In this document: positions 1 through 10,954 of the stretch, piece after piece | Position numbering within the stretch: position 1 is the stretch's first letter | Layout: each line of letters starts with the position of its first letter | Source of the DNA: Phyllostachys edulis | Lineage: Eukaryota; Streptophyta; Magnoliopsida; Poales; Poaceae | Assembly: GCA_036346405.1 (NCBI GenBank) | Contig: CM070554.1 | Location: 39,360,204 to 39,424,203, forward strand | Reading direction: 5' to 3' | Length of the DNA: 64,000 nt | The notes under the pieces: model-generated | The model's database searches: none | What the model saw: only the letters and a program-made list of their open reading frames with translations | What the model was told of the DNA's origin: nothing | Program-made: the position numbers and the translations under genes

Positions 1-276
1 GGAGATGAAAATCAAGATGCCCTGCATGGTCCTACATTCTCTACCACGCCATCACGTGTTGTTAGAGATGATCCGGGCCATCAGGCACCAACTTCCGGAG
101 GCAATGGAGCTGATCGACGTCAATCAGTTAACTTGCCTGGCATTGCCCCACCTAGAGTAACTAATAGGATAGAACAAATCCGAAGGTCGGGGGAAGGTTC
201 AGGCCTGCGTACACCTACGACCAGTACGAACCACCTGAGACCTTCGGTAACTGTACAAAACTTACAACGTGTTTAA
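1..276 (+). pseudogene. Tat element leader/gag N-terminal ORF (partial)
   Basis: An open frame enters from the left edge (frame 1) and ends at TAA 274-276. The product is polar, rich in Pro, Arg, Gly and Thr, and has no domain I recognise. It lies just upstream of gag and in a different frame, so it is either the gag N-terminus separated by a frameshift or a separate leader ORF. The 277-415 stretch holds no convincing coding sequence. Confidence 0.5.
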
Positions 277-415
277 GATATGTTAAATAATTCTGATCCT
301 ACTTTAGCGAAACTCGTGTTTTGTACACATTTCGTAGGTCAAGTATCCGAAATTCTCCAACAGCCATGCGGTATGCGAGAAGCGCATCGAACAAAGGGTT
401 TCAAGGAGTCAAACT

Positions 416-1681
416 ATGACTTCATCCCAATGTTCCTCCCTGAGCAGGGGACAACATGGTTATGCTAGGGAACAATCGATACCAAGACCCCCTCAACGTT
501 TCCGACAAAGGAGTCACGAGGGGAGAAGGCTATTTCAGGTAGCCACTCCCCCATCACGTCGAGAAGAATCACCACTTGGACTCAGCGATCTCTTACATCG
601 TCTGAATCAAGTGGGCAGTCGGAGGCATCACATCAATGTCCATGACCGAATCGGCACACCGGAGTTCCAGCGTTCCAATCTTAGGAACCGGTCTCCGACC
701 GATTACAATCCAGCACCTTCCCAGAGAAGGCGCCATGAATCAATCACAGGTTATCGAGCCTTCTCTGCAGGGCTCCAAGCTGTGCGTTGGCCTAACCGGT
801 TCCGACCGGCCAATTTGGACAAGTTCAATGGGACTCAAAACCCATTGAAATTTCTCCAAATATATACCATCGCCATCAGAGTTTCCGGTGGCGATGAGAA
901 TGTGATGGCCAACTATCTACCCACCGTACTCGAAGGGTCTGCCCAGTCGTGGTTATTGAACCTACCGGTCGGATCAATCTATACTTGGGAGCAACTCTGT
1001 GATCTTCTAATTGCAAACTTCCAGGGTACGTACGACCGTCCTGGGAAGGAGGATGATCTCCACCGAATCCGGCAGGGTTCTGATGAGACTTTACGTCAAT
1101 ACATCAAGAGGTTCCGCCAGGTTCGCAATTCTATACCCGAAGTCGCAGAGTCATCTGTTATTCAGGCTTTTAAAACAGGTCTAAGAAATCGGCGGTTTAC
1201 GAAGGATATAACAATGAACCCTCCAAGAACAACCGTTGAGCTTGTTGACACGGCCGACAAGTATGCCACCGCTAGCGAAGCAATCGAGTGGTGTGAAACC
1301 ATTGATCGGAAAGACAAGATTCCCCAGCCCGACCTGGACAAACCAGAGAAAAAGAATAATAAGTCTCTCAAGAAGAAAAAGAACCGCAGACCCGACAACA
1401 AGGAGGTCCTAGCCATTCCTGATAAGTTCATGAAGGGTAAGAAGGACTACACCGATCGAGGCAAGACGAAAGCTCCAACCGAGGGGTTCCAGAAAAACAA
1501 GAAGTGGTGTCCACTTCACCAGCAGGCAGGGCATGATCTGCGCACCTGTCGAGTCTGGCAAAAGAAACCGGAGGATTATTATGCAGGTAAAGGACCATTT
1601 CCCGCAATACAGGAACCCGGAGAAACGAGCACCAAAAAGGACAAGGATGGCGACGAAGAGATGGAGTACCAGGATCCCTAA
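416..1681 (+). CDS. gag: Gag polyprotein of Tat gypsy element
   Basis: A 421-residue ORF. A basic, Arg-rich N-terminus (about residues 1-120) is followed by a Retrotrans_gag-type capsid region (about 130-240, with the segment LEGSAQSWLLNLP and the LRQYIKRFRQVRN helix), a Lys-rich linker (about 300-345), and a zinc-finger-like motif of spacing CX2HX4HX4C (WCPLHQQAGHDLRTC, near residue 362), a Tat-type variant of the CCHC knuckle. Gag packages element RNA into virus-like particles in the cytoplasm. The ATG at 416 is simply the first in frame; homologous gags may start upstream in the 1-276 frame. It ends just before the protease ORF in the same general order as the family. This is the best preserved gag in the window. 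Confidence 0.85.
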   Translation: MTSSQCSSLSRGQHGYAREQSIPRPPQRFRQRSHEGRRLFQVATPPSRREESPLGLSDLLHRLNQVGSRRHHINVHDRIGTPEFQRSNLRNRSPTDYNPAPSQRRRHESITGYRAFSAGLQAVRWPNRFRPANLDKFNGTQNPLKFLQIYTIAIRVSGGDENVMANYLPTVLEGSAQSWLLNLPVGSIYTWEQLCDLLIANFQGTYDRPGKEDDLHRIRQGSDETLRQYIKRFRQVRNSIPEVAESSVIQAFKTGLRNRRFTKDITMNPPRTTVELVDTADKYATASEAIEWCETIDRKDKIPQPDLDKPEKKNNKSLKKKKNRRPDNKEVLAIPDKFMKGKKDYTDRGKTKAPTEGFQKNKKWCPLHQQAGHDLRTCRVWQKKPEDYYAGKGPFPAIQEPGETSTKKDKDGDEEMEYQDP

Positions 1682-1693
1682 CACACAGTCAAC

Positions 1694-2269
1694 ATGATTT
1701 TTAGAGGATCTTCTTCATACGAGTCCAAACGTCATCTGAAGGCCATGGAGCGGGAGGTCAACCTCGTCGAATCTCCGACCATTATCAAGCAATCGAAGTG
1801 GTCGGACACGGCAATTTCCTTCAGCAAAGACGACTGCCCCATCCCTTCTACTCGACCAGGTAGGTTCCCTATTGTTGTTGAACCAACTATTAATAATTGT
1901 AGGGTTAATCGAGTCTTAGTAGATGGAGGTAGTTCTTTGAATATATTATTTGCGGGAGCTTTCGAAGAGATGCAGGTCCCCATGTCAAAGGTGAAACCGG
2001 TGAAATATGCTTTTCATGGCATAGTTCCTAGCTCTACTACTAAACCGATAGGACAAGTTTCCCTACCGGTTACGTTCGGAAGGCCTGATAATTTTCGAAC
2101 AGAAAAGATTCCGTTTGATGTGGTAAACTTTGAATCCGCATACAACAGAATTCTTGGTCGACCGGCATTAGCAAAGTTCTTGATAGCCACACATTACGGG
2201 TTATCAGAGTCTGAAAATGCCGGGGCCAAAGGGAGTCATCACTATTCGGGGAGATCGAAAAATGGATAA
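1694..2269 (+). pseudogene. Retropepsin-like aspartic protease, Tat element
   Basis: The ORF begins 10 nt after the gag stop. The active-site motif VDGGSSLNIL lies near residue 77 (about 1921-1950), and the flap-side hydrophobic segment ending in NRILGRPAL is near residues 152-160. Tat proteases use this DGGSS form of the usual DTG/DSG. It would cut Gag-Pol during particle maturation. The end of the frame (after about 2200) runs out of homology, and the pol frame continues from 2217 in another frame, so a frameshift separates protease from RT. Confidence is high for the domain and low for activity. Confidence 0.8.
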
Positions 2270-3838
2270 TGTATGTGATCGAAGATCCTTTAAACTGGTC
2301 GATGAACTTCTGACCAGAGAAGCTAATCCATCTACCATGCAGGCCAAACACTCGAGACCGAAGATGACACCCAAGCCCTCCGACCAGACAAAGGAAGTAC
2401 CACTCGACAAAGGCGCTTCTCCGGGCAGCGTCAAGTCGCCACCTGGGTCAGGAAATATTGACTCATTTACCCGCAAGATTCTGGTCGGGGCAAGACTCGA
2501 CCCCAAATAGGAAGAGTCGCTCGTCTCCTTCCTCCGAGCGAATCAGGACGTGTTTGCCTAGCAAGCATCCGATATGTCTGGAGTCCCCTAGGAGGTGATC
2601 GAGCACAGGCTAGCTCTCCAGCCTGGCAAAAAACTAATCAAACAGAAGCTGCGACGTTTTGCACCCGATCGGAAGGAAGCAATCCAGTCGGAGATTGACA
2701 AACTCCTCAAGGCTGGGTTTATTCATGAAGTCGACCACCCTCAGTGGCTTGCCAATCCTGTAATGGTTAGAAAAATAGTGGGAAATGGGAAATGTGTATC
2801 GACTTTACAGACCTTAATAAAGCTTGACCGAAGGATGATTTTCCCCTTCCACGCATTAACCAACTCGTAGACTCTACCTCTGGGTGTGAGTTACTAAGTT
2901 TTCTAGATGCGTATTCAGGGTACCACCAGATTAATATGTGTAAAGAAGATGAGGAGAAAACTTCCTTCATCACCCCATATGGCACTTACTGTTATGTTAT
3001 GATGCCATTAGGTCTCAAAAACGCTGGTGCAACTTTTCAAAGGTTGATGCAAAAAACCTTTAGTCCACAAATAGGTCAGAATCTAGAAGCTTACGTTGAC
3101 GATCTGGTCGTAAAGACCACCAACGCTGGCAATCACATCCCTGACTTACAAAAAACTTTCAACAACTTGAGAAGGCATAACCACAAGTTGAATCCGAAAA
3201 AGTGTGTGTTCGGAGTTTCTGCTGGAAAACTGCTCCGTTTTCTAGTCTTGGCTAGAGGTATTGAAGCAAACCTAGTAAAAATAACGGCCATCGACCAGAT
3301 GCGCCCTCCGACCACAAAGAAGGAGGTCCAAAAACTAACCGGCTGTATGGTAGCACTAAGTCGTTTCATAGCAAGGTTAGGGGAACAAGGATTACCTTTC
3401 TTTAAACTTCTTCGGAAACATGGGAGTTTCGAGTGGACTAAAGAGGCAAACGATACCTTTGAAGAACTTAAAAAGTACCTTACGAGTACCCTGGTCTTAG
3501 TCTCTCCGAGATTGAGAGAAACATTGCTAATTTACGTGGCAGCAACACCACAAATGGTAAGCAGTGTACTGGTCGTAGAAAGGGATAACATCCAACGACT
3601 AATTTATTACGTAAGTGAAGTCTTACATGGACCAAAGGAAAGATACCCACAGGTACAAAAGTTGCTCTATGGTCTCCTCATGTCTTCAAGGAAGCTAAGG
3701 CACTACTTTCAGGCCCACAAAGTGGTCGTACCGACCGGATATCCCCTTGGTCAAGTCCTTGAAAACAGGGAATCATCAGGACGAATAGCAAAATGGGCAG
3801 TTGAGCTAGGGGCGTTTGACCTCCATTTTATTTCATGA
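2217..3838 (+). pseudogene. Reverse transcriptase and first RNase H, Tat element
   Basis: 2217-2870 carries the protease-RT linker and the RT N-terminus (HRLALQPG..., then FAPDRKEAIQSEIDKLLKAG), but it has in-frame stops at about 2508, 2558 and 2588 and a frameshift near 2790-2870. The palm resumes with FLDAYSGYHQINM near 2905 and runs to 3838. The catalytic YVDD box is at 3092-3103. RT thumb and connection (LTGCMVALSRFIARLGE) and a Ty3-type RNase H follow from about 3460. The product would copy element RNA to cDNA with an initiator-tRNA primer, in virus-like particles. Stops and the frameshift make it a pseudogene. Confidence 0.85.
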
Positions 3839-3839
3839 A

Positions 3840-4553
3840 CAGTAGTAAAGTCCCAAGCAATAGCAGAATTCATTGCCGAATGGACAAACCCTGAACCCAC
3901 CCAAGGGCCCGAGTACGAACACCACGAGGAGTGGACAATGTACTTTGACGGTTCCTTGATATTAAAAGGATCGGGGGCTGGAGTGGTCTTGATTCCCCTA
4001 CTGGCGAACACATCAAGTACGCCATCCAGTTAAATTTTCTGCCACAAATAATGTGGTAGAATATGAAGGTTTACTGGCAGGACTCCGAGCAGCTCGTTCG
4101 CTCAAGATTCGCAGATTACTAGTGAAAGGCGATTCTTAACTAGTAGTGAATCAAGTAGGGAAAGAGTATCAATGCTCGAGTACCAAGATGTCATCTTATC
4201 TGGCGGAAGTACGGAAACTCGAAAAGCACTTCTTCAATTTGCAGATCCAACATATTCCTAGAAAGGAAAACTTTCTGGCAGACCAGTTGGCACGGATGGC
4301 CTCCACGAGGTCGACCGTCCCGCCCGGAGTTTTTCTCGAGCAACTTGATTCACCCTCGGTAGTCGAGCCTTCCGAGAACATACATGATTCTTTACAGGTC
4401 GTACAAACCGATCAAAGGAACATGGATGCTCCACAGGTCGTTGACGGTTGGCGCTGTCACGATCAAGGTAGAGACTGGATGACATCGATCTACAATTATC
4501 TTCAGCATGACATAATTCCAGAAGATGATGTAGATGCTGATCGTATAGCATGA
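3840..4553 (+). pseudogene. Second (plant 'archaeal-type') RNase H and spacer, Tat element
   Basis: Downstream of the first RNase H, the sequence encodes EEWTMYFDGSLILKGSGAGVVL (near 3925-3996), with the first catalytic Asp in YFDGS. It then reads into a segment ending PRKENFLADQLARMAS (about 4258-4305), the C-terminal signature of a second RNase H. A dual RNase H is an established trait of Tat elements. Frame breaks occur near 4000 and 4140 (a stop just before the 4146 ATG). The stretch 4310-4553 is an acidic spacer leading to integrase. Non-functional as it stands. Confidence 0.72.
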
Positions 4554-4586
4554 AAAGCCAAATCATACACTCTAATCAAACGTACC

Positions 4587-5714
4587 TTGTATAAACGAGG
4601 ATCTCATGGAGTGTTGATGAGATGCATATCTCAAACGGATGGCATTAAGTCGCTAACCGAAATCCATGAAGGAGTGCATGGAGCACATCATTCTCTGAGT
4701 AACTCAGTCGGTAAAGCCTTCAGGCAAGGATATTACTGGCCAACTGCCCTTCATGATGCAAAAGAGCATATGACAAAGTGCGTATAATGTCAGTTTCATA
4801 GCCGACAAGTACATCAGCCAGCACAAGCCTTACAAACAATTCCTCTTTCTTGGCCTTTTGCAACCTGGGGACTAGACATTCTGGGACCTTTCCTAAGAGC
4901 ACCCGGGGGCTTCGAAATCCTTTTCGTCATGATTGACACGTTTACAAAATGGATCAAGGCCGAGCCAGTTGTTAAAACAACAACTGAGGCCGCTAAGAGA
5001 TTCCTCATGAAAAATATGATCACACGATTTGGTGTACCCAGTCGTATAATCACAGATAATGGTGCCCAGTTCTCTAGCAGTCAATTCCAAGAATTCTACA
5101 ATGAACTTGGTGTCAAAGTTCATTTTGCTTCTGTTGCTCATCCACAGAGCAACGGAGCAGTTGAGCAAGCTAATGGTATCATTATGCAAGGGATCAAACA
5201 CCGAGTATTCGACCAGTTAATCAAACGGTCAGGAGCTTGGGTTCAAGAACTCCCATCTGTATTATGGGCCGTCCGAACCACGACCAGTCATGCGACCGGT
5301 GAAACACCATTCTTTTTGGTTTATGGTGCTGAAGCCATGCTTCCTCCAGAACTCAAAATTGGCTCTGCTCGAACTGACCGTTTTAACAAAAACGATCAGA
5401 ATGAACGAAGACTCAACGACGTCAATTTCCTTGAAGAACGACGAAACCAAGCCCTTGTACGATCAGTTGTCTACCAACAAGCCATGCGAAGGTACCATAG
5501 TCGTAAGGTACAACCTCGCAGCCTTGCTGTAGGTTATCTAGTTCTCAGAAAAATTCAGAGCCAAGCAAATCACAATAAACTTTCTCCCAAGTGGGAAGAT
5601 CCTTACACTGTGGTCGAAGTCACCCGACCAGGTTCCGTACGACTAGCTATGTCTGATGGGCAAATTTTGTCAAATTCTTGGAACATTGATCAATTGCGTA
5701 AGTTCTATGTTTAA
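4587..5714 (+). pseudogene. Integrase, Tat element
   Basis: An H2C2 zinc-binding region (HEGVHGAHH... then CV-stop-CQ) occupies about 4660-4800 and is broken by one in-frame TAA near 4786. The catalytic core follows in a long open stretch (4929-5714): first Asp in MIDTFTKWIKAE, second Asp in RIITDNGAQF (about 5044-5073), Glu in NGAVEQAN (about 5152-5175). The C-terminus has GYLVLRK and a GPYTVVEV-like segment (EDPYTVVEVTRPG). It would insert the cDNA into chromosomes. Only the single TAA separates this copy from an open integrase frame. Confidence 0.85.
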
Positions 5715-5782
5715 TTATTTTACATTCTTTCAATTCTTTAAATTTCAATAAATTCATTTATTTATTAAGAAGAGTAACCTTG

Positions 5783-5784
<2 letters not shown>

Positions 5785-5832
<48 letters not shown>
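5785..5832. repeat. (TA)24 microsatellite
   Basis: An uninterrupted run of 24 TA units lies 70 nt after the integrase stop, inside the Tat element 3' region. Confidence 0.97.
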
Positions 5833-5835
<3 letters not shown>

Positions 5836-6769
5836 ATACTCTGGTCGTTCATTATTGTTAATTTAAACTGGTCGGAGAAGACAATCTTCTCTCCGACATC
5901 CTTTCCAAGGATCTCTGCTACTCTATGGCAACGACTTCTATGTCATACGCTGTATTGGTCCTAGTCGTGAGCATTCTCTAAATGATTCCCATGCGCGACA
6001 ACACTATTTTCTTAAAGAAATATATGAGTAATCAGAGCATCATACAAATAACTTTATATACTGAATGATATGCTCAAGATTATGAAGATTATATTTCATT
6101 ATTTCAAGATTCTGCTCTGCTCTTGTCTGGCTACTGGTCGGGACAAGGAAAGCCTCCTAGTCGAAGTCTCTCCTTTTTCGCACGTGGTTCTGCCCACTAG
6201 AAGGAGCTTCCTAGCGACGGTTCTTTTCTTACGATCCTCACTACTAGTCGGATAGAGAGCTTGAACACGTTTCACGAAATATGTTATATGACTTTAGGTC
6301 TAAGCATTCTTTCCGACCAGACTTTGGGATAATAGATATAAATAAAGTTCACTTATAATTTGTTGCATACATTTTTGCATTTCTTCTTATGTCAAATACA
6401 ACAAGGTCTTTTTTCCGACCATATACAATTTTTGATTGGTATTTCGATTATGACAAGCAAGGATCTATAACTAGTCGAAATCATATGCTAGTTCCGACTA
6501 CAGTGATTTTCTAGTATTACAACGATCAGTTTTGTCTTAACATCAGCACATACCTTCAAAAAATCGTTTCGACTTTGATTCTCTTTCTTCGCTACCTTCT
6601 TGTATAATAAAGTTCTTCTACTATAAAGCAGTCGGGGACTCGGAATGTTATGAGAATTTTAAAAGTCAAACAGGATAAACAAAAGCATTGTTAACAACAT
6701 AAAAGGTAAGTTTTATACATATTCAATATTTTTACATTCGCAGGGGCCTACTCTAGAAATATTTCCAGA
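5833..6769. other. Non-coding 3' region between pol and antisense gene, Tat element
   Basis: No supportable ORF on either strand. The stretch is AT-rich with scattered short motifs such as GGTCG and GTCGGA that recur through the element. It lies between the integrase stop (+ strand) and the stop codon of the convergent antisense gene, so it would carry both 3' ends. Confidence 0.5.
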
Positions 6770-7152
6770 CTAATTACTGCTTGATGGAGATCCGACCTCC
6801 ATCTCCTCTACAACTTTGTCTCCGAGTGGCCTGAGATCTTCCATGAATTTGGTCGCCTCGTCAGGTAGGCAGTTGAAGTCATCTTCAACAGCTTGGAGAT
6901 TAATGAAGGGGTCGGAAGCCTTTAGTTTTGCCAGAGCAAAACTAACTCCACTAGCAACGCCTGCTTTCATCGTCTGGGCATAGTTCTTCCGAGTAGTCTT
7001 GAGCAGATTTTTAAGATCCTCTAGAAGTTGACCCAAGTGGTTCATTTTCTCTATTGGATCTCTTAAAGTAGGCAGACTTGTTCCTGATCCCATATCAAAG
7101 ATCATCTTGTTCAAAAATAGAATCTTTTCATCAATACTTTGCACAAGAGCCG
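6770..7152 (-). pseudogene. Antisense gene of Tat element, last exon (distal part)
   Basis: The reading frame on the minus strand ends with a stop at 6770-6772. It encodes an acidic, helix-rich C-terminus with heptad-like Leu/Ile spacing, no known enzymatic motif, and a Ser-rich end. The CRM element begins at 7153. The same frame resumes on the far side of that insertion at 13194-13131, where a good minus-strand acceptor (TTGTAG) precedes the exon. The 5 bp AGCCG is duplicated on both sides. The exon therefore ran from 13194 to 6770 before insertion. Function unknown. Confidence 0.7.
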
Positions 7153-8068
7153 TGATGCGAACGGGGTCCCGATCTTCCAACAGGTTCTGGATATGTTCGA
7201 TTTAGTGGAGGCGCGACACAAATCGATTCGGCTTCCGAACAACACGTTCCGAACCCCGCAATCGCAGCACCACGTCTCCTCAGGTTATCAACCGTGCGCA
7301 GCCCGGTTGACCTCGCCAAGAAGGCTAATCCTCGCCTGCGAATCGAATAACACAAGCAAGAACAAGGAAGAACACAACGGAATTGCAGATGTATTGTTTT
7401 AGCACTCGAAAGTTGGGGTCTCACAAACCGATGAACGGCGAAACTGTTCAAGACAGAATTAATCTAAGCCAAACCCCACCCTAATGGTGGGGGTGGTGGC
7501 TGGATATAAAGGACTGAGTGGCGTGCAAAACCCCTGGACGCGCCCTAATGGGCTCCAACACGATACAAAGCCGAACGGCCCAAAAGACGGTGGCGCAGCA
7601 CCCTGACAGATTCTGAATGCCCACTTGTTTCGACGATTCCTGTTGACTCAGAAGGAATTTTGACATGGGACTAGAGCCATTGGAAAGATCATCTTCTCAG
7701 CTTTCCATACATATGTGGAACGTCCAAAACGGAGCCCGGATGCGATCTGGGCGTCCGTTTTAGTCTTGACCTGGTCCTGGACTCCGAATTGGATTCGAAG
7801 TCGGCTTGAGTTGGGCCTCCAACATGATTCGACCGCCCTCGCTGGACTTGTGCGCCTCGTAGCCCTTCTCCAAGTACTTCCAGGTCCTCTCCATGGTTCC
7901 TAATCATAATTAAATCATTAGGTAGCAATCGATTCTCAAATGAACAAAAAGAAGTACTTAGGAACGAGCTCACTGTAAATTCAATTGTCGGTGCGAGCTC
8001 TAGTGATTGGTACTTGAATGTCAAGTGGAGGATTGTTGTGTGTATCCGAAGAAGTGATGTCCTCATCA
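7153..8068 (-). repeat. CRM 3' LTR
   Basis: 916 bp. On the minus strand it starts TGATGAGGACATCACTTC directly after the purine tract. Its first about 88 bp encode the C-terminus of integrase. Aligned by eye with 12221-13130 it shows scattered substitutions and single-base indels only. Confidence 0.9.
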
Positions 8069-8943
8069 TCCTCCCCCTCTTGAAGCGGAGTTGTCCTCAA
8101 CTCAGCCTCATCTTCTTCTCCCAAGTATGGCTTCAAATCTAAAATGTTAAAGGTGGGACTAACCCCAAACTCGGAAGGCAACTCAAGTTTATATGCATTA
8201 TCATTTATCTTCTCAACTATCTTAAAAGGACCAGCAGCTCTAGGCATCAATTTTGACTTTCTTAACTCAGGAAATCTATCCTTTCTCAAGTGCAACCAAA
8301 CAAAATCACCCTGTTCAAGTTTAACTTCCTTTCTACCTTTACTACCAGTAATCCTATATTTTTCATTCATCTTTTCAATGTTTGCCTTAGTAGTCTCATG
8401 CATTTTGACAATAAAATCAGCACGCTCCTTAGCATCATTATGAACTCTCTCACTAGTAGGCAAAGGTAAAATATCAAGAGGGGCACGGGGATTGAATCCA
8501 TATACTACCTGAAAAGGACTTACCTTGGTGGTGGAGTGTGCCGCTCGATTATATGCGAACTCAACATGCGGCAAACACTCTTCCCACAGCTTCAAATTAT
8601 TCGTCAAAACAGCTCTCAGCATGGTAGACAATGTGCGGTTTACCACCTCGGTTTGGCCATCAGTTTGTGGGTGACAGGTTGTAGAGAACAACAACTTTGT
8701 ACCCAACTTGTTCCATAGAGTACGCCAAAAGTGATTCAAGAACTTGGCATCACGATCTGAAACAATAGTAGAAGGCATACCATGCAAACGAACTATCTCT
8801 TTGAAAAAGATGTCAACAATATGAATGGCATCATCGGTTTTATGACATGGTATAAAATGAGCCATCTTAGAAAAACGATCCACAACAACAAAAATGCTAT
8901 CCCTCCCCCTCTTAGTCCTGGGCAATCCTAAAACAAAGTCCAT
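7981..8943 (-). pseudogene. Integrase of CRM element, running into the 3' LTR
   Basis: A 320-residue frame. The integrase core begins at MDFVLGLPRTKRGRDS, with catalytic Asp in FVVVDRFSKMAHFIP, second Asp in IVSDRDAKFLNHFW, and Glu in TDGQTEVVNRTL. The GPF/Y-like region (RAAGPFKIVEKINDNAYKL) lies near residues 235-255. The tail SSDTHNNPPLDIQVPITRAR crosses the LTR boundary at 8068. The usual CR motif follows but is cut: the 5' LTR copy reads PITRARARQLN, while here a one-base deletion gives PITRART and a stop. The zinc-binding N-terminus lies upstream (8944-9110) in broken frames. Confidence 0.85.
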
Positions 8944-10300
8944 AGAAATATCGCTTACGGAATAGAAGGAACGAGAAGAGGCATATACAAACCATGTGGA
9001 TTCAAGCGAGACTTAGCTTTTTGACATGTAGTGCAATGAGCCACAAACCGCTCAACATCTCGCCTCATTTTTGGCCAAAAGAAGTGTGTGGCCGAGCGTC
9101 CTCCGTCTTCTTAGCACCAAAATGTCCCATCAAACCGCCTCCATCGCCTCTGCAACAACAAAAGACGAACGGATCCAAGCTGGAATGCAAAGGCGGTTAG
9201 CTCTAAACAAGAACCCATCATTGATCACGAATTTATTCCATGCTTGTCCCTCTTTACAATGCAACAACACATCCTTAAAATCAGCATCTAAAGCATATTG
9301 TCCTTTAATGGTTTGAAGACCAAAATGTGACAATCAAGTTGAGACAACATGGTATAGCGTCGAGACAAAGCATCAAGCAATCACATTATCCTTCCCTTTC
9401 TTGTGTTTAATGACATAAGGAAAAGATTCAATAAATTCAACCCACTTAGCATGTCTACGATTCAAATTGGTTTGACTACAAATATGCTTAAGTGATTCAT
9501 GATCGAGAATGAATGACAAATTCTTTAGGCCATAAATAGTGTTGCCACGTCTCTAAAGAAACGAACAAGAGCATACAATTCTTTATCATCGTGGAATAAT
9601 TAAGAGCAGGACCATTCAATTTTTCACTAAAGTAGGCAACAGTTTGCCTTCTTGCATCAAAACACCACCAATACCAATTCCGCTAGCATCACATTCCAGC
9701 TCAAAAGTCTTACCAAAATTAGGAAGTTGGAGCAATGGTGAGTGTGTAAGCTTGTCCTTCAAAAGATTAAAGGACTCCTCTTGTGATGGCCCCAATGAAA
9801 CACGACTCCTTCTTTGTCAACTCAATCAGCGATTGTCGCAATGGTGCTGAATTCCTTGACAAAGCGGCGATAAAACCTGCAAGGCCAAGAAAACTCCAAG
9901 ACTTGGGAGACCGTCGTGGGCGTGGGCCAACTCCATATCGCCTCCACCTTGGCTCTATCAACCTCAATTCCTGTGGAGTCACAACATAGCCAAGAAAAGA
10001 GACTCGATCCGTGCAAAAGGTGCACTTCTCAAGGTTACCAAACAAGCGTGCATCTCTCAAAGCATTAAAAACAGCACGTAAGTGATTCAAATGTTCATCC
10101 ATGGACTTGCTATAAATCAAGATATCATCAAAGTGCGACCACAAATTTGCCAATGAAAGGGCGTAAAACCTCGTTCATTAATCTCATGAAAGTGCTAGGT
10201 GCATTAGTTAAACCAAAAGGCATGACTAACCACTCATACAAGCGAACTTAGTTTTAAAAGCAGTTTTCCATTAATTTTTTTTCTCAAATCACGTTTATAT
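8944..10300 (-). pseudogene. RT, RNase H and integrase zinc-finger remnants of CRM element
   Basis: Minus-strand fragments, in order from 10300 downward: a palm piece ending in FGLTNAPSTF-like sequence (about 10190-10220), then DDILIYSKSMDEHLNHLR (10050-10130; the first residue of the YxDD box is disturbed), KCTFCTDRVSFLGYVV, the thumb (frameshifted near 9950), RNase H pieces about 9360-9640 (KELYALVRFFRDVATL and an ADALSRR-like end), and a segment 9130-9333 that precedes the integrase zinc finger. Multiple frameshifts. RT fingers are absent because of the internal deletion. Confidence 0.75.
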
Positions 10301-10372
10301 GAGGGAGGAACAAAACGATTACGCATAGCTTCTTTTTACTTTGCTCCCATGTGTCAGGGTTGTAGCGCATGG

Positions 10373-10954
10373 TACCCAGTTCATTCCACCGATAATAGCA
10401 AAGTCCTTAAACTCACTAGTAGCTTGTCTAACTCTATGTTGTTCGGGAACCAAGTGAGAATTAAACTTCGCTCTACCATCATCTCCCAATCAAGATATAT
10501 TGCAGCATCATAAAGGCGAGAAAAAAGATGGGATGGTAAACTTGACTTTAGCAAAAGGGTCATCGTTACCATGATGGTTACGGTTATTACCTCCCATACC
10601 ATGTTCTGCTTTCTTTCAAGACGCCGGCGTGAGTCGTGCATCTTGTGTCTCCTCACGATCAATGTTGCCAACCGCATCAAGCACTGTGTCATCATCATGA
10701 TGATGGCCGTCATTGACAGGTGGCAGGCGTGCCTCCAATGCATCCATCTGACCAGTGAGGTCAGCCATCCGCCGCTCCACCCGCTCAATGCCTTCTGTCG
10801 TGTTCAACTGGGCAATGGCGGCGACGATGGTGTCCATTCGCGCGCCGAGATTAGTGAATGAAGCATTTTGTTTGTCGAGCGCAGCTTGTAGCTAGCCGCG
10901 ACTAACACACTCGTTGAAATCGACCGGTGTCCCGTCCCCTTCGGCCCCTGCCAT
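10373..10954 (-). pseudogene. CRM gag N-terminal remnant
   Basis: The minus-strand frame starts at ATG 10954-10952. It encodes a short N-terminus broken by one in-frame TAG, then a coiled-coil-like segment (MDTIVAAIAQLNTTEGIERV; MADLTGQMDALEARLP) and a His/Asp-rich stretch. Capsid and zinc-knuckle parts are missing: sequence passes to RT about 10300-10373. This is a deletion derivative, so the element would need a helper for gag. Confidence 0.65.
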
